Positions 24,404 through 32,494 of a DNA stretch of 64,000 bases are shown here, one piece after another. Below the pieces are notes generated by a model. That model did no database searches and was not told the origin of the DNA. It saw nothing but the letters and a program-made list of their open reading frames with translations. The stretch comes from Streptomyces sp. NBC_00576 (GTDB lineage Bacteria; Actinomycetota; Actinomycetes; Streptomycetales; Streptomycetaceae): positions 8,804,001-8,868,000 of the forward strand of contig NZ_CP107780.1 in NCBI RefSeq assembly GCF_036345175.1, in the 5' to 3' direction. The stretch's first letter is position 1, and each line of letters starts with the position of its first letter. Both the position numbers and the translations under genes were made by a program.

Positions 24404-27045
24404 CGGCCCACCGCTCCTTCCAGGGCGTCGAGGACCTGGCGGGGCGGTCCGGACGCGACGATCCGGCCCGCTGTCAGGACGTGGACCTCGTCGGCCAGGT
24501 CGGCGACCAGGTCGAGGTCGTGCTCGACGACCAGCAGGGCGGTCCCGTCGGCGGCGAGGGCCCGCAGCGCGCGGGTCAGCGCGGTGACTTCGGCGGTGTC
24601 GAGACCGGCGGCGGGTTCGTCGAGGAGCAGGACGCGCGGGCCTCCGGCGAGTGCGCGGGCCAGCTCGACGCGGCGCAGGGTGCCCGTCGGCAGGCCGGCC
24701 GCGGGCAGCACCCGCACCGCTCCGTCGAGCCCCAGGAGCCGCAACGCCCGCTCCGCCGCCCCCGGATCGGATACATCGGATACACGGCCCTGTTCGGCGC
24801 CCACGCGGACGTTCTCGGCCACGGTCAATGACGGGAAGACGGCCAGTTGCTGGAAGGTCCGCGCGACACCGAGCCGGGTACGGGCGTGGGCGGCGAGCCG
24901 CGTGATGTCCCGGGCCCCGAAAAGCACCTTCCCGCGCGTGGGACGCACGGTTCCGGCGAGACAGTGGAACAGGGTGCTCTTCCCGGCCCCGTTGGGCCCG
25001 ACGACCGCGGTGACCCGGCCCGGCCGGACGTCGAGATCCACCCCGTCGAGCGCGACGAAGCCGCCGTAGCGGACGTGGAGGCCACGGGCGCGCAGGAGCG
25101 GGGCGGGGGAGGGTGCGCCCCTGGGAGGGGCGGTCCAGGGAAGTGGTGGGGGAGGTGGCGGGCGAGGTGGGACGGCGGCCGGTCGCGCGCCGTCGCCCAG
25201 CAGCCGCCCCCGAACAGCGGCCCCCAGCGGCGTCAGCCGCGCCCCCTGTCCCGGCCGCAGCCGTCTCGTCGCCGTGCGCAGCGCCTCGTACGGGCCGCCC
25301 GGGAACCGGCCCACCGCAACCGCCAGGACGCCGATCAGGGCCGCCGCCACGCCACCCCGCGCCCCCGCGTCCAGCCCCACCAGCAGTGCCGCCGCCGTCA
25401 GCGCGCCCAGGGTGCTGTCGGCGCCCAGGACCACCACCGCGGCGAACCACAGCAGCCCGCGTACGGGGTCGAACGCGCCGGGGTCGAAGGCACGCAGGCC
25501 CATCGTGAGCAGGGCGCCGCCCAGGGCGGCCAGGGCGGCGCCCGCGACGAAGGCCAGCAGCTTCAGGGACGGGATCCGCACTCCCGCCGCCGACGCGCCC
25601 GATTCGTGGTCCCGCATCGCGGCCAGGGCCCGGCCCGTACGGCCCGTGCGCAGAAACCGCGTCGCCAGCAACGCGCCTGCCAGCAGGGCCAGTTCCAGGA
25701 CGTAGTAGGCGCGGTCGCCCTCGAAGCCCGCGGGACGGTTCACGGTCAGGCCCGAGGTGGCGTACGGCTGGGCGAGGACGAAGCGGCTCACCCCGACGCC
25801 CACCGCGAACGTGGCCAGTGCCAGCGCCAGACCGTGGCGGCGGATCGCCGGCCAGCCCGTCAGCAGGCCCAGGGGAGCCACCAGGAGCACCGCCAGTGCC
25901 AGTGCGGCCAGTTCCGGCAGGCGGGGCAGACCGGGGAAGCGGCCGGCCGCCAGCAGGGCCGTGAAGAGGGCGCCCAGACCCGCGTACGCCGCCTGGCCCA
26001 GCGAGATCTGGCCGCCCCGGCCGGTCACCACCACCAGGGACAGCAGCACCACGCCCAGCGCCGGCACCTGTACCGCCGTATGCAGGTCCGATCCCGCGAA
26101 GCCCAGCGGGAGCAGGAACAGCACGGCCGCCACGATCCACGCGCCCGGCGGGGTCGGTACGCGGGCCGTCGCGGTGCGCGGCAATGCGTCGCGCGTGCCG
26201 ATGCCGGGGAGCACCAGCGCCGCGACCAGCAGCGCGACCACGAAGAGGTTGGTGCCGACGGACTGGAGCAACGGCTGCGCCCAGCCCGCCGGGTGCAGGC
26301 GGGTCAACTGGCTCTGGGTGACCCCGACACCCAGGGCGACCAGCACCGCCACCGGGAGGCTGCGCATCCGGGCCACCACGGCGACGGCGACCACCTCCAT
26401 CACCAGCAGCGGCATGCCGTACGGGTCCAGCCGCACGTACGGAGCCAGCAGCACGCCCGTCAGGCCCGCGGTGAACGAGCCGAACGCCCAGCCGGCCGTG
26501 GCCACCCGGTCCGCGTCGATGCCGTTCAGCACCGCGAGCCGCCGGTCGTCGACCACCGCCCGCAGCTCCCGCCCGAACCGCGTCCACCGGGTGACCGCGC
26601 CCACGGCCGCCGCCAGGACCAGCGCCACCGCCAGCTGCCCCCACGGGTCCGCCGACACCAGTTCCGGCGCGTCCGCCCGTGCCCCCGGCCCCCACAGCAG
26701 CGCCGCCCCGCCCACCAGCAGTACGAACACGCCGATCGACGCGACCAGGGTCCGCGCCGGATCGTCGCCCAGGACGGCGAGCGGCCGGAACACGAACCGC
26801 TCAAGGGCCACGCCGACGGCCGGAGCCAGCACGAGCAGTGTCACCGGCGCGCCCAGCCACAGCGGCCAGCCCCACTCGACCGTGCACTGCCGCAGCGCGT
26901 ACGCGCACACCATCGCGATCGCGCCGTGCGCGAAGTTCAGCACGCCGGTCGCGCGGTGGGTGACGATCAGACCGATCCCGGTGAGCGCCGCCGCGCTGCC
27001 GATCGAGAGACCCGCGAGGGTGAGGTCGTACGTCAGGGAGGACAT
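24400..27045 (-). CDS. LivH-LivM-LivG triple-domain ABC transporter protein
   Basis: An 881-residue fusion of two permeases and one ATPase, normally three genes. Residues ~1-290 are LivH (start MSSLTYDLTLAGLSIGSAAA, with GVLNFAHGA); ~305-590 are LivM (GRGGQISLGQAAYAGLGAL, AMRDHESGASAAGVRI); a Pro-rich linker (~620-650) leads to LivG (~655-881). LivG has Walker A VGPNGAGKSTLF, Walker B VLLLDEPAAGLD and the H-loop VVEHDLDLV. Its signature is degenerate (LPTGTLRRVELARAL instead of LSxGxxRR). Roughly 15 or more membrane helices are predicted. It follows a small membrane gene by 3 bp and overlaps livF. The substrate is probably an amino acid or amide, to be decided by the binding protein at 28222. 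Confidence 0.9.
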   Translation of the reverse strand: MSSLTYDLTLAGLSIGSAAALTGIGLIVTHRATGVLNFAHGAIAMVCAYALRQCTVEWGWPLWLGAPVTLLVLAPAVGVALERFVFRPLAVLGDDPARTLVASIGVFVLLVGGAALLWGPGARADAPELVSADPWGQLAVALVLAAAVGAVTRWTRFGRELRAVVDDRRLAVLNGIDADRVATAGWAFGSFTAGLTGVLLAPYVRLDPYGMPLLVMEVVAVAVVARMRSLPVAVLVALGVGVTQSQLTRLHPAGWAQPLLQSVGTNLFVVALLVAALVLPGIGTRDALPRTATARVPTPPGAWIVAAVLFLLPLGFAGSDLHTAVQVPALGVVLLSLVVVTGRGGQISLGQAAYAGLGALFTALLAAGRFPGLPRLPELAALALAVLLVAPLGLLTGWPAIRRHGLALALATFAVGVGVSRFVLAQPYATSGLTVNRPAGFEGDRAYYVLELALLAGALLATRFLRTGRTGRALAAMRDHESGASAAGVRIPSLKLLAFVAGAALAALGGALLTMGLRAFDPGAFDPVRGLLWFAAVVVLGADSTLGALTAAALLVGLDAGARGGVAAALIGVLAVAVGRFPGGPYEALRTATRRLRPGQGARLTPLGAAVRGRLLGDGARPAAVPPRPPPPPPLPWTAPPRGAPSPAPLLRARGLHVRYGGFVALDGVDLDVRPGRVTAVVGPNGAGKSTLFHCLAGTVRPTRGKVLFGARDITRLAAHARTRLGVARTFQQLAVFPSLTVAENVRVGAEQGRVSDVSDPGAAERALRLLGLDGAVRVLPAAGLPTGTLRRVELARALAGGPRVLLLDEPAAGLDTAEVTALTRALRALAADGTALLVVEHDLDLVADLADEVHVLTAGRIVASGPPRQVLDALEGAVGR

Positions 27046-27048
27046 CGG

Positions 27049-27537
27049 TCAGTCGTCCGCCGCGTCCGGCTCGCAGATCGGGCAGGGGGCCAGTTCGCCG
27101 GTCGCCAGGAGCTTGCCGTCCACCGGCACCGCCTCCGGCTTCCCGGTGACCAGCGGGCAGTCCGCGCGATGCCAGAGGGTGCCGCCCGGCACCATCAGCA
27201 GACGGCCGCTGACGGCCACGGGAGCGGTCACCGGCTCTGTGGCGGCCTCTGAGGGCTCGGCGGCCACCAGGAGGCCGTACAGCTCCTCCACGCGGGCTGC
27301 GGCGAGCGCCTCGCGGCCGTGGGCGAGGAGGACGGCGCCCGCGATGATCAGCGCCGCGCCGGGGACCGTGCAGGACGCGAGGTAGGGCAGCTGCCGCTCG
27401 GCGAACCGTTCGCCCGAGACGCCGTACCAGCCGAGCACGCACAGCACAGCGCCCGCCGCCAGCGCTGCCCAGCCCGTCCAGAGGACGGGATGTACGGTCC
27501 GCAGTCGAGCCGATCGAGCTGACCGAGCTGTCTGCAT
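27049..27537 (-). CDS. Two-helix membrane protein with Cys-containing C-terminal domain, unknown function
   Basis: A 162-residue protein with two hydrophobic segments (LWTGWAALAAGAVLCVLG; PGAALIIAGAVLLAHG) and a soluble C-terminus with a His-Cys/CxxC pattern (TLWHRADCPLVTGK ... APCPICEPD). The HxxxC + CPIC arrangement could bind zinc (inference). ATG 27537 has GGGAG six bases upstream; the GTG at 27552 would extend it by five residues. It is the first gene of the Liv operon and lies 3 bp before the fusion gene, so it may be an accessory of the transporter. I do not recognise the family. Confidence 0.72.
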   Translation of the reverse strand: MQTARSARSARLRTVHPVLWTGWAALAAGAVLCVLGWYGVSGERFAERQLPYLASCTVPGAALIIAGAVLLAHGREALAAARVEELYGLLVAAEPSEAATEPVTAPVAVSGRLLMVPGGTLWHRADCPLVTGKPEAVPVDGKLLATGELAPCPICEPDAADD

Positions 27538-27662
27538 TCTTGGCTCCCACACGTCGTGTGTCCTGGCTGTGTCCGTCCAAGCCGGCCAATGGCTTGCACT
27601 ATGCCTGCTGTCGGTCGACCCTGAAAGCTCCGGGCACCCATGGCCCGGACCGACACCCGGTG

Positions 27663-28247
27663 GTGAGCCAGATGGTTCTCGGGAGCGACCTCAGGCGGGG
27701 GAACGCACGGCGGGGTACGGCGATCACGGCCGCCCTGCTGCTCTTCCTCGGCCCGGCCCTCGCGGCCTGCAGCGACGACGACGGCGGTGACGGCGACGCG
27801 AGACGGCCCACTCCTTCGGCCTCCGCGGGAACGACACAGACCGCACAACCGACGGAAACGTCCGCCGAGCCCAGCGGCGACGGGCCGGCCGACCCCGTCG
27901 CGGCCGAGAAGGAGATCCGGCAGAACTGGGTGAAGTTCTTCGACCCGGCCGTCTCCCTCAAGGACAAGCAGGCCGTCCTGGAGAACGGCGACAAACTGGG
28001 ACTGCTGCTCCAGGCGTTCAGCGGCGACCAGCGGGGCGGACAGGTCGAGGCGAAGGTCGCCGACGTCGAGTTCACCTCGCCGACCGCCGCGAGCGTGAAC
28101 TACGCGCTCATCCTTGAAGGCGCCACGGCCCTGCCCGACGCGTCCGGCACCGCCGTCGAACAGGACGGCACCTGGAAGGTCTCCCTCAACACGCTCTGCG
28201 CGCTGGTCGGGCTGAGCGGCAATGCGTCGGCGGCTCCGGGCTGTTGA
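27663..28247 (+). CDS. Lipoprotein with Mtb12-like C-terminal domain
   Basis: A 194-residue exported lipoprotein. The signal region (GTAITAALLLFLGPALAAC) ends in a lipobox, followed by a Thr/Ser/Pro/Asp linker. The C-terminal domain (IRQNWVKFFDPAVSLKDKQA, then VADVEFTSPTAASVNYALIL) resembles the actinobacterial low-molecular-weight antigen Mtb12 family: a small alpha/beta fold of unknown role. GTG 27663 or ATG 27672 are possible starts; upstream in-frame residues do not look coding. It is divergent from the Liv operon, and its 3' end overlaps the binding-protein start by 26 bp. Confidence 0.72.
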   Translation: MSQMVLGSDLRRGNARRGTAITAALLLFLGPALAACSDDDGGDGDARRPTPSASAGTTQTAQPTETSAEPSGDGPADPVAAEKEIRQNWVKFFDPAVSLKDKQAVLENGDKLGLLLQAFSGDQRGGQVEAKVADVEFTSPTAASVNYALILEGATALPDASGTAVEQDGTWKVSLNTLCALVGLSGNASAAPGC

Positions 28248-29517
28248 GTCGGCCGCCCTGGGGCTGCTGCTCCTGCTGAGCGCGGCCTGCGGCAGCCGTC
28301 TCCCGGAGAGCGACTTCGAGCACCGCGGTAGCCCGCCGACACCGTCGGCCGGTACGACGCCCATCCGCGTCGGCATCATCACCAGCGCGACCAGCCCGGT
28401 CGGCGCCGCCGCCTTCACCGGCCCGCGCGACGGCGCCAAGGCGTGGTTCGAGCGGCTCAACGCGCGCGGGGGCATCGCCGGCCGCCCGGTCGAGGTCCGG
28501 GAGTGCGACGACGGTGGCAGCGGTGTCGGGAACAACGAGTGCGTCCACCGGTTGATCATCGAGGACAAGGTTGTCGCGCTGGTCGCCACCACCGCCCTCG
28601 ACTACGCGGGCGCCTCCCGCGTCTCCCACGCGCGCGTGCCCGACATCGGCGGCCAGCCCATCGGCGCCGCCTACGACACCTACCCGCACCTGTACGGCAT
28701 CTACGGCAGCCTCGCGCCCCGGAACGGCACCCCGGGCTGGGACGGTCAGCTGTACGGGGGCACCGAGGTCTACCGGTACTTCGCGCGCGAGCACGGCGCC
28801 CGCACGGCCGCCGTCGTCTCGTACAACCAGGCCGCCTCGGCCGCGTACGCCCGGCTGGTCACCCGGGGTCTGGAGGCCGAGGGCTATCACGTGGTCACCG
28901 AGGAGGTCGATTTCGCGCTGCCCAACTTCCGCGCGGCGGCGGCCGACCTGAAGCAACAGGGCGCCGACCTCGTCTTCGACGCCCTCGACACGCATGGCAA
29001 CGCCCAACTGTGCGAGGCACTGGACAAGGTGGGCGCCGAGATCACCGCCAAGGTCACGAACGTACAGAACTGGACCTCCACCGTCCCCGAGGACTACAAG
29101 GACTCCCCGCGGTGCCGCAACGCCCTGTGGGCGACCGGGTCGAGCCGCAACCACGAGGACACGGACCAGGCGGCCGTACGGGAGTTCCGGGAGGCCACCG
29201 AGAAGCTCGGCACGCACTCGCAGTGGCAGTTGGAGGGGTGGGCGGCGGCCAGGTGGTTCACGGAGGCCGCCCGGGCCTGCGCGGAAGCCGGAACGGGCGT
29301 CACGCGCGTGTGTGTCGACGACTTCATGAACCGCAGCGACGGGTACACGGCGGGCGGTCTGCTGATTCCGGTGCGCTTCGAGCGGCTGAGCGAGCCGCCC
29401 AGGACGCGCCGGACGTGTCTGTCGGTGGCCCGGTGGCAGGACGGCAGGGGCTGGGTCTCGCAAGGGGACATGAACACCAACTGCTTCGACGTACCGCAGT
29501 TGGCATACCGGCCCTGA
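28222..29517 (+). CDS. Branched-chain amino acid-type ABC substrate-binding lipoprotein
   Basis: A 431-residue LivJ/LivK-like periplasmic-binding protein. The signal peptide (AALGLLLLLSAAC) has a lipobox at residue 22; the mature domain begins TTPIRVGIITSATSPVGAAA and contains GAKAWFERLNARGGIAGRPV, typical of type I HAAT binding proteins. Several Cys occur in the mature part, suggesting disulfides. The ATG lies inside the 3' end of the preceding lipoprotein gene (26-bp overlap), so they are co-transcribed. It is encoded on the strand opposite the LivHMG/LivF operon but close enough to be its likely receptor. The ligand cannot be read from sequence. Confidence 0.86.
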   Translation: MRRRLRAVESAALGLLLLLSAACGSRLPESDFEHRGSPPTPSAGTTPIRVGIITSATSPVGAAAFTGPRDGAKAWFERLNARGGIAGRPVEVRECDDGGSGVGNNECVHRLIIEDKVVALVATTALDYAGASRVSHARVPDIGGQPIGAAYDTYPHLYGIYGSLAPRNGTPGWDGQLYGGTEVYRYFAREHGARTAAVVSYNQAASAAYARLVTRGLEAEGYHVVTEEVDFALPNFRAAAADLKQQGADLVFDALDTHGNAQLCEALDKVGAEITAKVTNVQNWTSTVPEDYKDSPRCRNALWATGSSRNHEDTDQAAVREFREATEKLGTHSQWQLEGWAAARWFTEAARACAEAGTGVTRVCVDDFMNRSDGYTAGGLLIPVRFERLSEPPRTRRTCLSVARWQDGRGWVSQGDMNTNCFDVPQLAYRP

Positions 29518-29563
29518 CCGTTGAGGACAGCCGCTGTCCGCGACCGCTGGCAGACTCGGGCCC

Positions 29564-30562
29564 ATGTTGGAGACCTCGGCACGGCTGCTGCGCCTGCTCT
29601 CGCTGCTCCAGGCCCACCGCGAATGGTCCGGCCCCGACTTGGCCGACCGCCTCGGGGTGACGCCGCGTACTGTCCGCCGGGACGTGGACCGGCTGCGCGA
29701 GCTGGGCTATCCCGTGGACGCCAGTCCGGGCACCGGTGGCGGCTACCGGCTCGGCGCCGGGGCCGAGCTGCCGCCGCTGCTGCTGGACGACGACGAGGCG
29801 GTCGCCGTGGCCGTCGGGCTGCGGACCGCCGCCGGACAGGGCATCGAAGGCATCGGCGAGACCTCCGTACGAGCGCTGGCCAAGCTCGAACAGGTGCTGC
29901 CCGACCGGCTCCGCCGCCGGGTCGGGGCCCTGAACGCCTTCACCGTGCCGATGCTGCGCGGGCCGCAGCCCTCCGCCGTCGACCCGGCCGTCCTCACCGA
30001 ACTCGCGCACCTCTGCCGGGACACGGAGCGACTGCGCTTCGAGTACCGGGGACACGAGGGGGTGGTGTCCCGCCGTACGGTCGAACCGCACCGCCTGGTG
30101 TGCACCGAGCGGCGCTGGTACCTGGTCGCCTGGGACGTCGACCGCGCCGACTGGCGTACGTTCCGCGTGGACCGCATCACGCCGAAGCCGCCGCACGGAC
30201 CGCGCTTCGCCCCTCGTACGCCCCCTGCCGAAGATCTCGCCGCCTACGTCTCCAAAGGTGTCTCCACGCGCGCGTACGCCTCGCACGCCGTCGTCCGGCT
30301 GCTGGTGCCCCTCGCGGAGGCCGCCGAGCGGATCTCGCCCTCCGCCGGGACGCTGGAGCCGGACGGTGAAGGGGCATGTCTGCTGCGCACCGGGGCCGCG
30401 AGCCTTGACGTGATGGTCATCCACATCATGCTGATGGGCTTCGAGTTCGAGGTGCTGGAGCCCGCCGAGCTTGTCGACGTGATCAGGACTTCTCGGGACC
30501 GGCTGTCCCGTGCGGTGGAGAGATCGCCGCATACCGAGGGCGGTTCAGGGGCGACATCATGA
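29564..30562 (+). CDS. YafY/PafC-type transcriptional regulator (HTH + WYL)
   Basis: A 332-residue regulator. The N-terminal DeoR-like winged helix (LLRLLSLLQAHREWSGPDLA, VTPRTVRRDVDRLRELGYPV) is followed by the WYL domain (residues ~150-225; RRWYLVAWDVDRADWRTFRV) and a C-terminal WCX extension. WYL domains sense nucleic acid or small ligands in other systems. It starts 46 bp after the binding-protein gene and may regulate the transporter, but operator sites were not identified. Confidence 0.9.
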   Translation: MLETSARLLRLLSLLQAHREWSGPDLADRLGVTPRTVRRDVDRLRELGYPVDASPGTGGGYRLGAGAELPPLLLDDDEAVAVAVGLRTAAGQGIEGIGETSVRALAKLEQVLPDRLRRRVGALNAFTVPMLRGPQPSAVDPAVLTELAHLCRDTERLRFEYRGHEGVVSRRTVEPHRLVCTERRWYLVAWDVDRADWRTFRVDRITPKPPHGPRFAPRTPPAEDLAAYVSKGVSTRAYASHAVVRLLVPLAEAAERISPSAGTLEPDGEGACLLRTGAASLDVMVIHIMLMGFEFEVLEPAELVDVIRTSRDRLSRAVERSPHTEGGSGATS

Positions 30563-30960
30563 AGATGCGATGCGGGGGTTATGTGTAGAAGTCATGGGTG
30601 TTTTATGTGTTCTGTCGCCGGGATGGTGTGGAGACGCGTGGCATAAGCACGTATGGCGTGTGTAAGAAACACGTAAGACGCCGCGGTGGGGGCGTGCGGC
30701 GCAATTTGCCATCCGTGGGTTGCCCGTCCGGCCTTCTTGGCCGGGGTTTATCGGAGGCCCGTCGAGAGATGGCGAATTACGTTCGAATGGCTGAGGGAAG
30801 GATGGGTGACCACCCTTGCGTATCCCGTCTCCGGGATGATTATCGCTCGGGCCGAGTGTCGTGATCTTGTGACAGAAGCGTGACCGGAGACGTACCAAGG
30901 GATGCGTGGTGTCGGGGTCCGGGCTTCCGTGGTTGCCGGTGGGCGCCTACCGTGACAGGC
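30563..30960. other. Intergenic region
   Basis: 398 bp. It is lower in GC than surrounding genes. A structure GGCGT-GTGT-aagaa-ACAC-gtaag-ACGCC at 30655-30682 could fold as a bulged hairpin and might end the WYL transcript. Short ORFs here (for example 30598-30864) lack coding character. No RNA gene recognised. Confidence 0.5.
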
Positions 30961-31173
30961 ATGGCACCGAATCCCAGGCCCGAAGAACCCCAGGACAATC
31001 CAGTCACGTATGTCGGCCTCGACTCCGCGCGCGCCGAGCGGCTCGCCAGGGAACGCGGCTGGACCGCGGTGCGGTCGTTGGCGCCCGGGACGATCATCAC
31101 CATGGAGTACCGGTCGGGGCGGCTCAACTTCGAGGTCGCCGACGGCACCGTGACGCGCTGCTGGAAGGGCTGA
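30961..31173 (+). CDS. Peptidase inhibitor I78 family protein
   Basis: A 70-residue small protein of the I78 (Aspergillus elastase inhibitor-like) family. The block VGLDSARAERLARERGWTAV, then RSLAPGTIITMEYRSGRLNF and VTRCWKG, is the family signature; the inhibitory loop lies in the ITMEYR region in known members. There is no signal peptide, so it is probably cytosolic or released by other means. ATG 30961 is chosen because it starts the conserved block; the frame is open to 30880. It is a single-gene unit. Confidence 0.88.
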   Translation: MAPNPRPEEPQDNPVTYVGLDSARAERLARERGWTAVRSLAPGTIITMEYRSGRLNFEVADGTVTRCWKG

Positions 31174-31200
31174 AGCCGGTCCGGCGCGCCTCCCGCGGCT

Positions 31201-31242
31201 CAGCCGCTGCCGGTCAGCCGCTGCCGGTCAGCCGTTGCCGGG
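31201..31242. repeat. 14-bp tandem repeat, three copies
   Basis: Units CAGCCGCTGCCGGT at 31201 and 31215 are identical; the third (31229-31242) differs at two positions. Each unit carries TCA on junction with the next, so the reverse strand has stop codons in successive copies; the stop of the PAP2 gene lies in it. Confidence 0.8.
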
Positions 31243-32271
31243 CAGGGGGCGGGTCGAGGGGGTACCGGTGGCACGTGGGGCACGGTCCGCGTGCGGTGGG
31301 CGGCGGCTGCCGACCGGGGTGACCGGGGTGCGCTCCGAGCGGCTCGCGTGCGTTGCGTGCGGACCCGGGGCCAGGTGGGCGGGGTGCGAGGGCGTCCGGG
31401 ACGAGCGGGCCGCCGGAGTGGTGTTCTCGCGGGCCACGGCCTCTTCCTCCGCGGTCGCGTGCGGCCCCAGCAGCGCCGGAGTACCGACCCTGGCCGGTGC
31501 GGGCGCTGCGCTGGGCCCACGGGCGCGCCTGCGGTCGCGCAGATCCAGCAGCCAGGTCTCGGCGCGGGTGATCAGCGGCTCGCACCACGGCAGCGCCAGC
31601 AGGACCAGCAGGCCCGCGACCCAGCCCAGGACGACATCGCTCAGCCAGTGCGTACCCAGATAGACCGTGGTGAGGCCGACGCCGAGCGACATCAGCGCCG
31701 AACCGGCGGACAGCAGGCGCCTGGTCCACGGGGTCGAGGCCAGATAGGCCAGGATGCCCCAGGTCACCACGGCGTTCGCGGTGTGACCGCTGGGGAATAT
31801 ATCCCCGCCCATGCCCATCTCGTTCGAGCCGATGGTGGTCGCGTAGTGCGGTCCGAGGCGGCCCATGCTGATCTTGGCGGCACCTACGGTGATGTTGAGC
31901 AGCAGCAGTGCCGCGCCGAACACGAGCAGCGGGCGCAGGGTGTGCTGGCGCCAGGCGCGCCAGCCCAGCCAGGCCGAGATCATCACGGCGGTGGGGCCGC
32001 GCTGGCCGAGCACCACGTAGTAGTCGAGGAACGCGTGGACCTCCGGCCACTGCTGGTAGGGCCGGAAGAACATGACCTGCCAGTCGAGCCGGACCAGCCA
32101 TGAGGTGATCACTACGGCCCACACGGTGGCGAGGTAGAAGGCCAGGGTCGCGACAAGGAGCACGATCCTGTGCCGGCTCATCTTCGGCACGTCGAGGGTC
32201 GGCCGTCCCGGTTCCCGGTCCAGCCTCGCGAACACCCGGTCCAGACGGGCGAGGTTTCGTTCGGTACGCAC
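31228..32271 (-). CDS. PAP2-family membrane phosphatase
   Basis: A 347-residue membrane phosphatase of the type-2 phosphatidic acid phosphatase superfamily, likely acting on a lipid phosphate or pyrophosphate at the outer membrane face. Motifs are KISMGRLGP, FPSGHTANAV and GTHWLSDVVLGW (His nucleophile and Asp), with about six hydrophobic segments. The C-terminal ~90 residues are an Ala/Pro/Arg/Thr-rich cytoplasmic tail. GTG 32271 starts a sensible N-terminus (RTERNLARLDRVFARLDRE); the longer frame upstream lies in AT-rich intergenic sequence. The 3' end runs into a 14-bp tandem repeat. Confidence 0.85.
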   Translation of the reverse strand: MRTERNLARLDRVFARLDREPGRPTLDVPKMSRHRIVLLVATLAFYLATVWAVVITSWLVRLDWQVMFFRPYQQWPEVHAFLDYYVVLGQRGPTAVMISAWLGWRAWRQHTLRPLLVFGAALLLLNITVGAAKISMGRLGPHYATTIGSNEMGMGGDIFPSGHTANAVVTWGILAYLASTPWTRRLLSAGSALMSLGVGLTTVYLGTHWLSDVVLGWVAGLLVLLALPWCEPLITRAETWLLDLRDRRRARGPSAAPAPARVGTPALLGPHATAEEEAVARENTTPAARSSRTPSHPAHLAPGPHATHASRSERTPVTPVGSRRPPHADRAPRATGTPSTRPLPGNG

Positions 32272-32494
32272 GTAATCGACGTTACAGCGAGTGAGCTCAG
32301 GTCTCCGCCCAATCCGCGGCTTTGTAATGACGATGTGATGTGGGATTGCTCTCAGGGTGATGTTTAATTTCCCGGAATCCCTATTCGGCGTGCGGTTCTT
32401 CCCTCCATTTCCATTGATCATGCGGCAGCACTGTTTTATGGCCCTTTCGAATTGGTTCACCGGCCCGTTGTCCGGAATTCGCCCGGCGGTCGTT

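Noticed and set aside
24847..27252. 801-codon + strand ORF
   Set aside because: Antisense of the LivHMG fusion gene; low-complexity Arg/Gln/His sequence with no family features.
30598..30864. 88-codon ORF before the I78 gene
   Set aside because: Poor third-position GC and no recognisable sequence.
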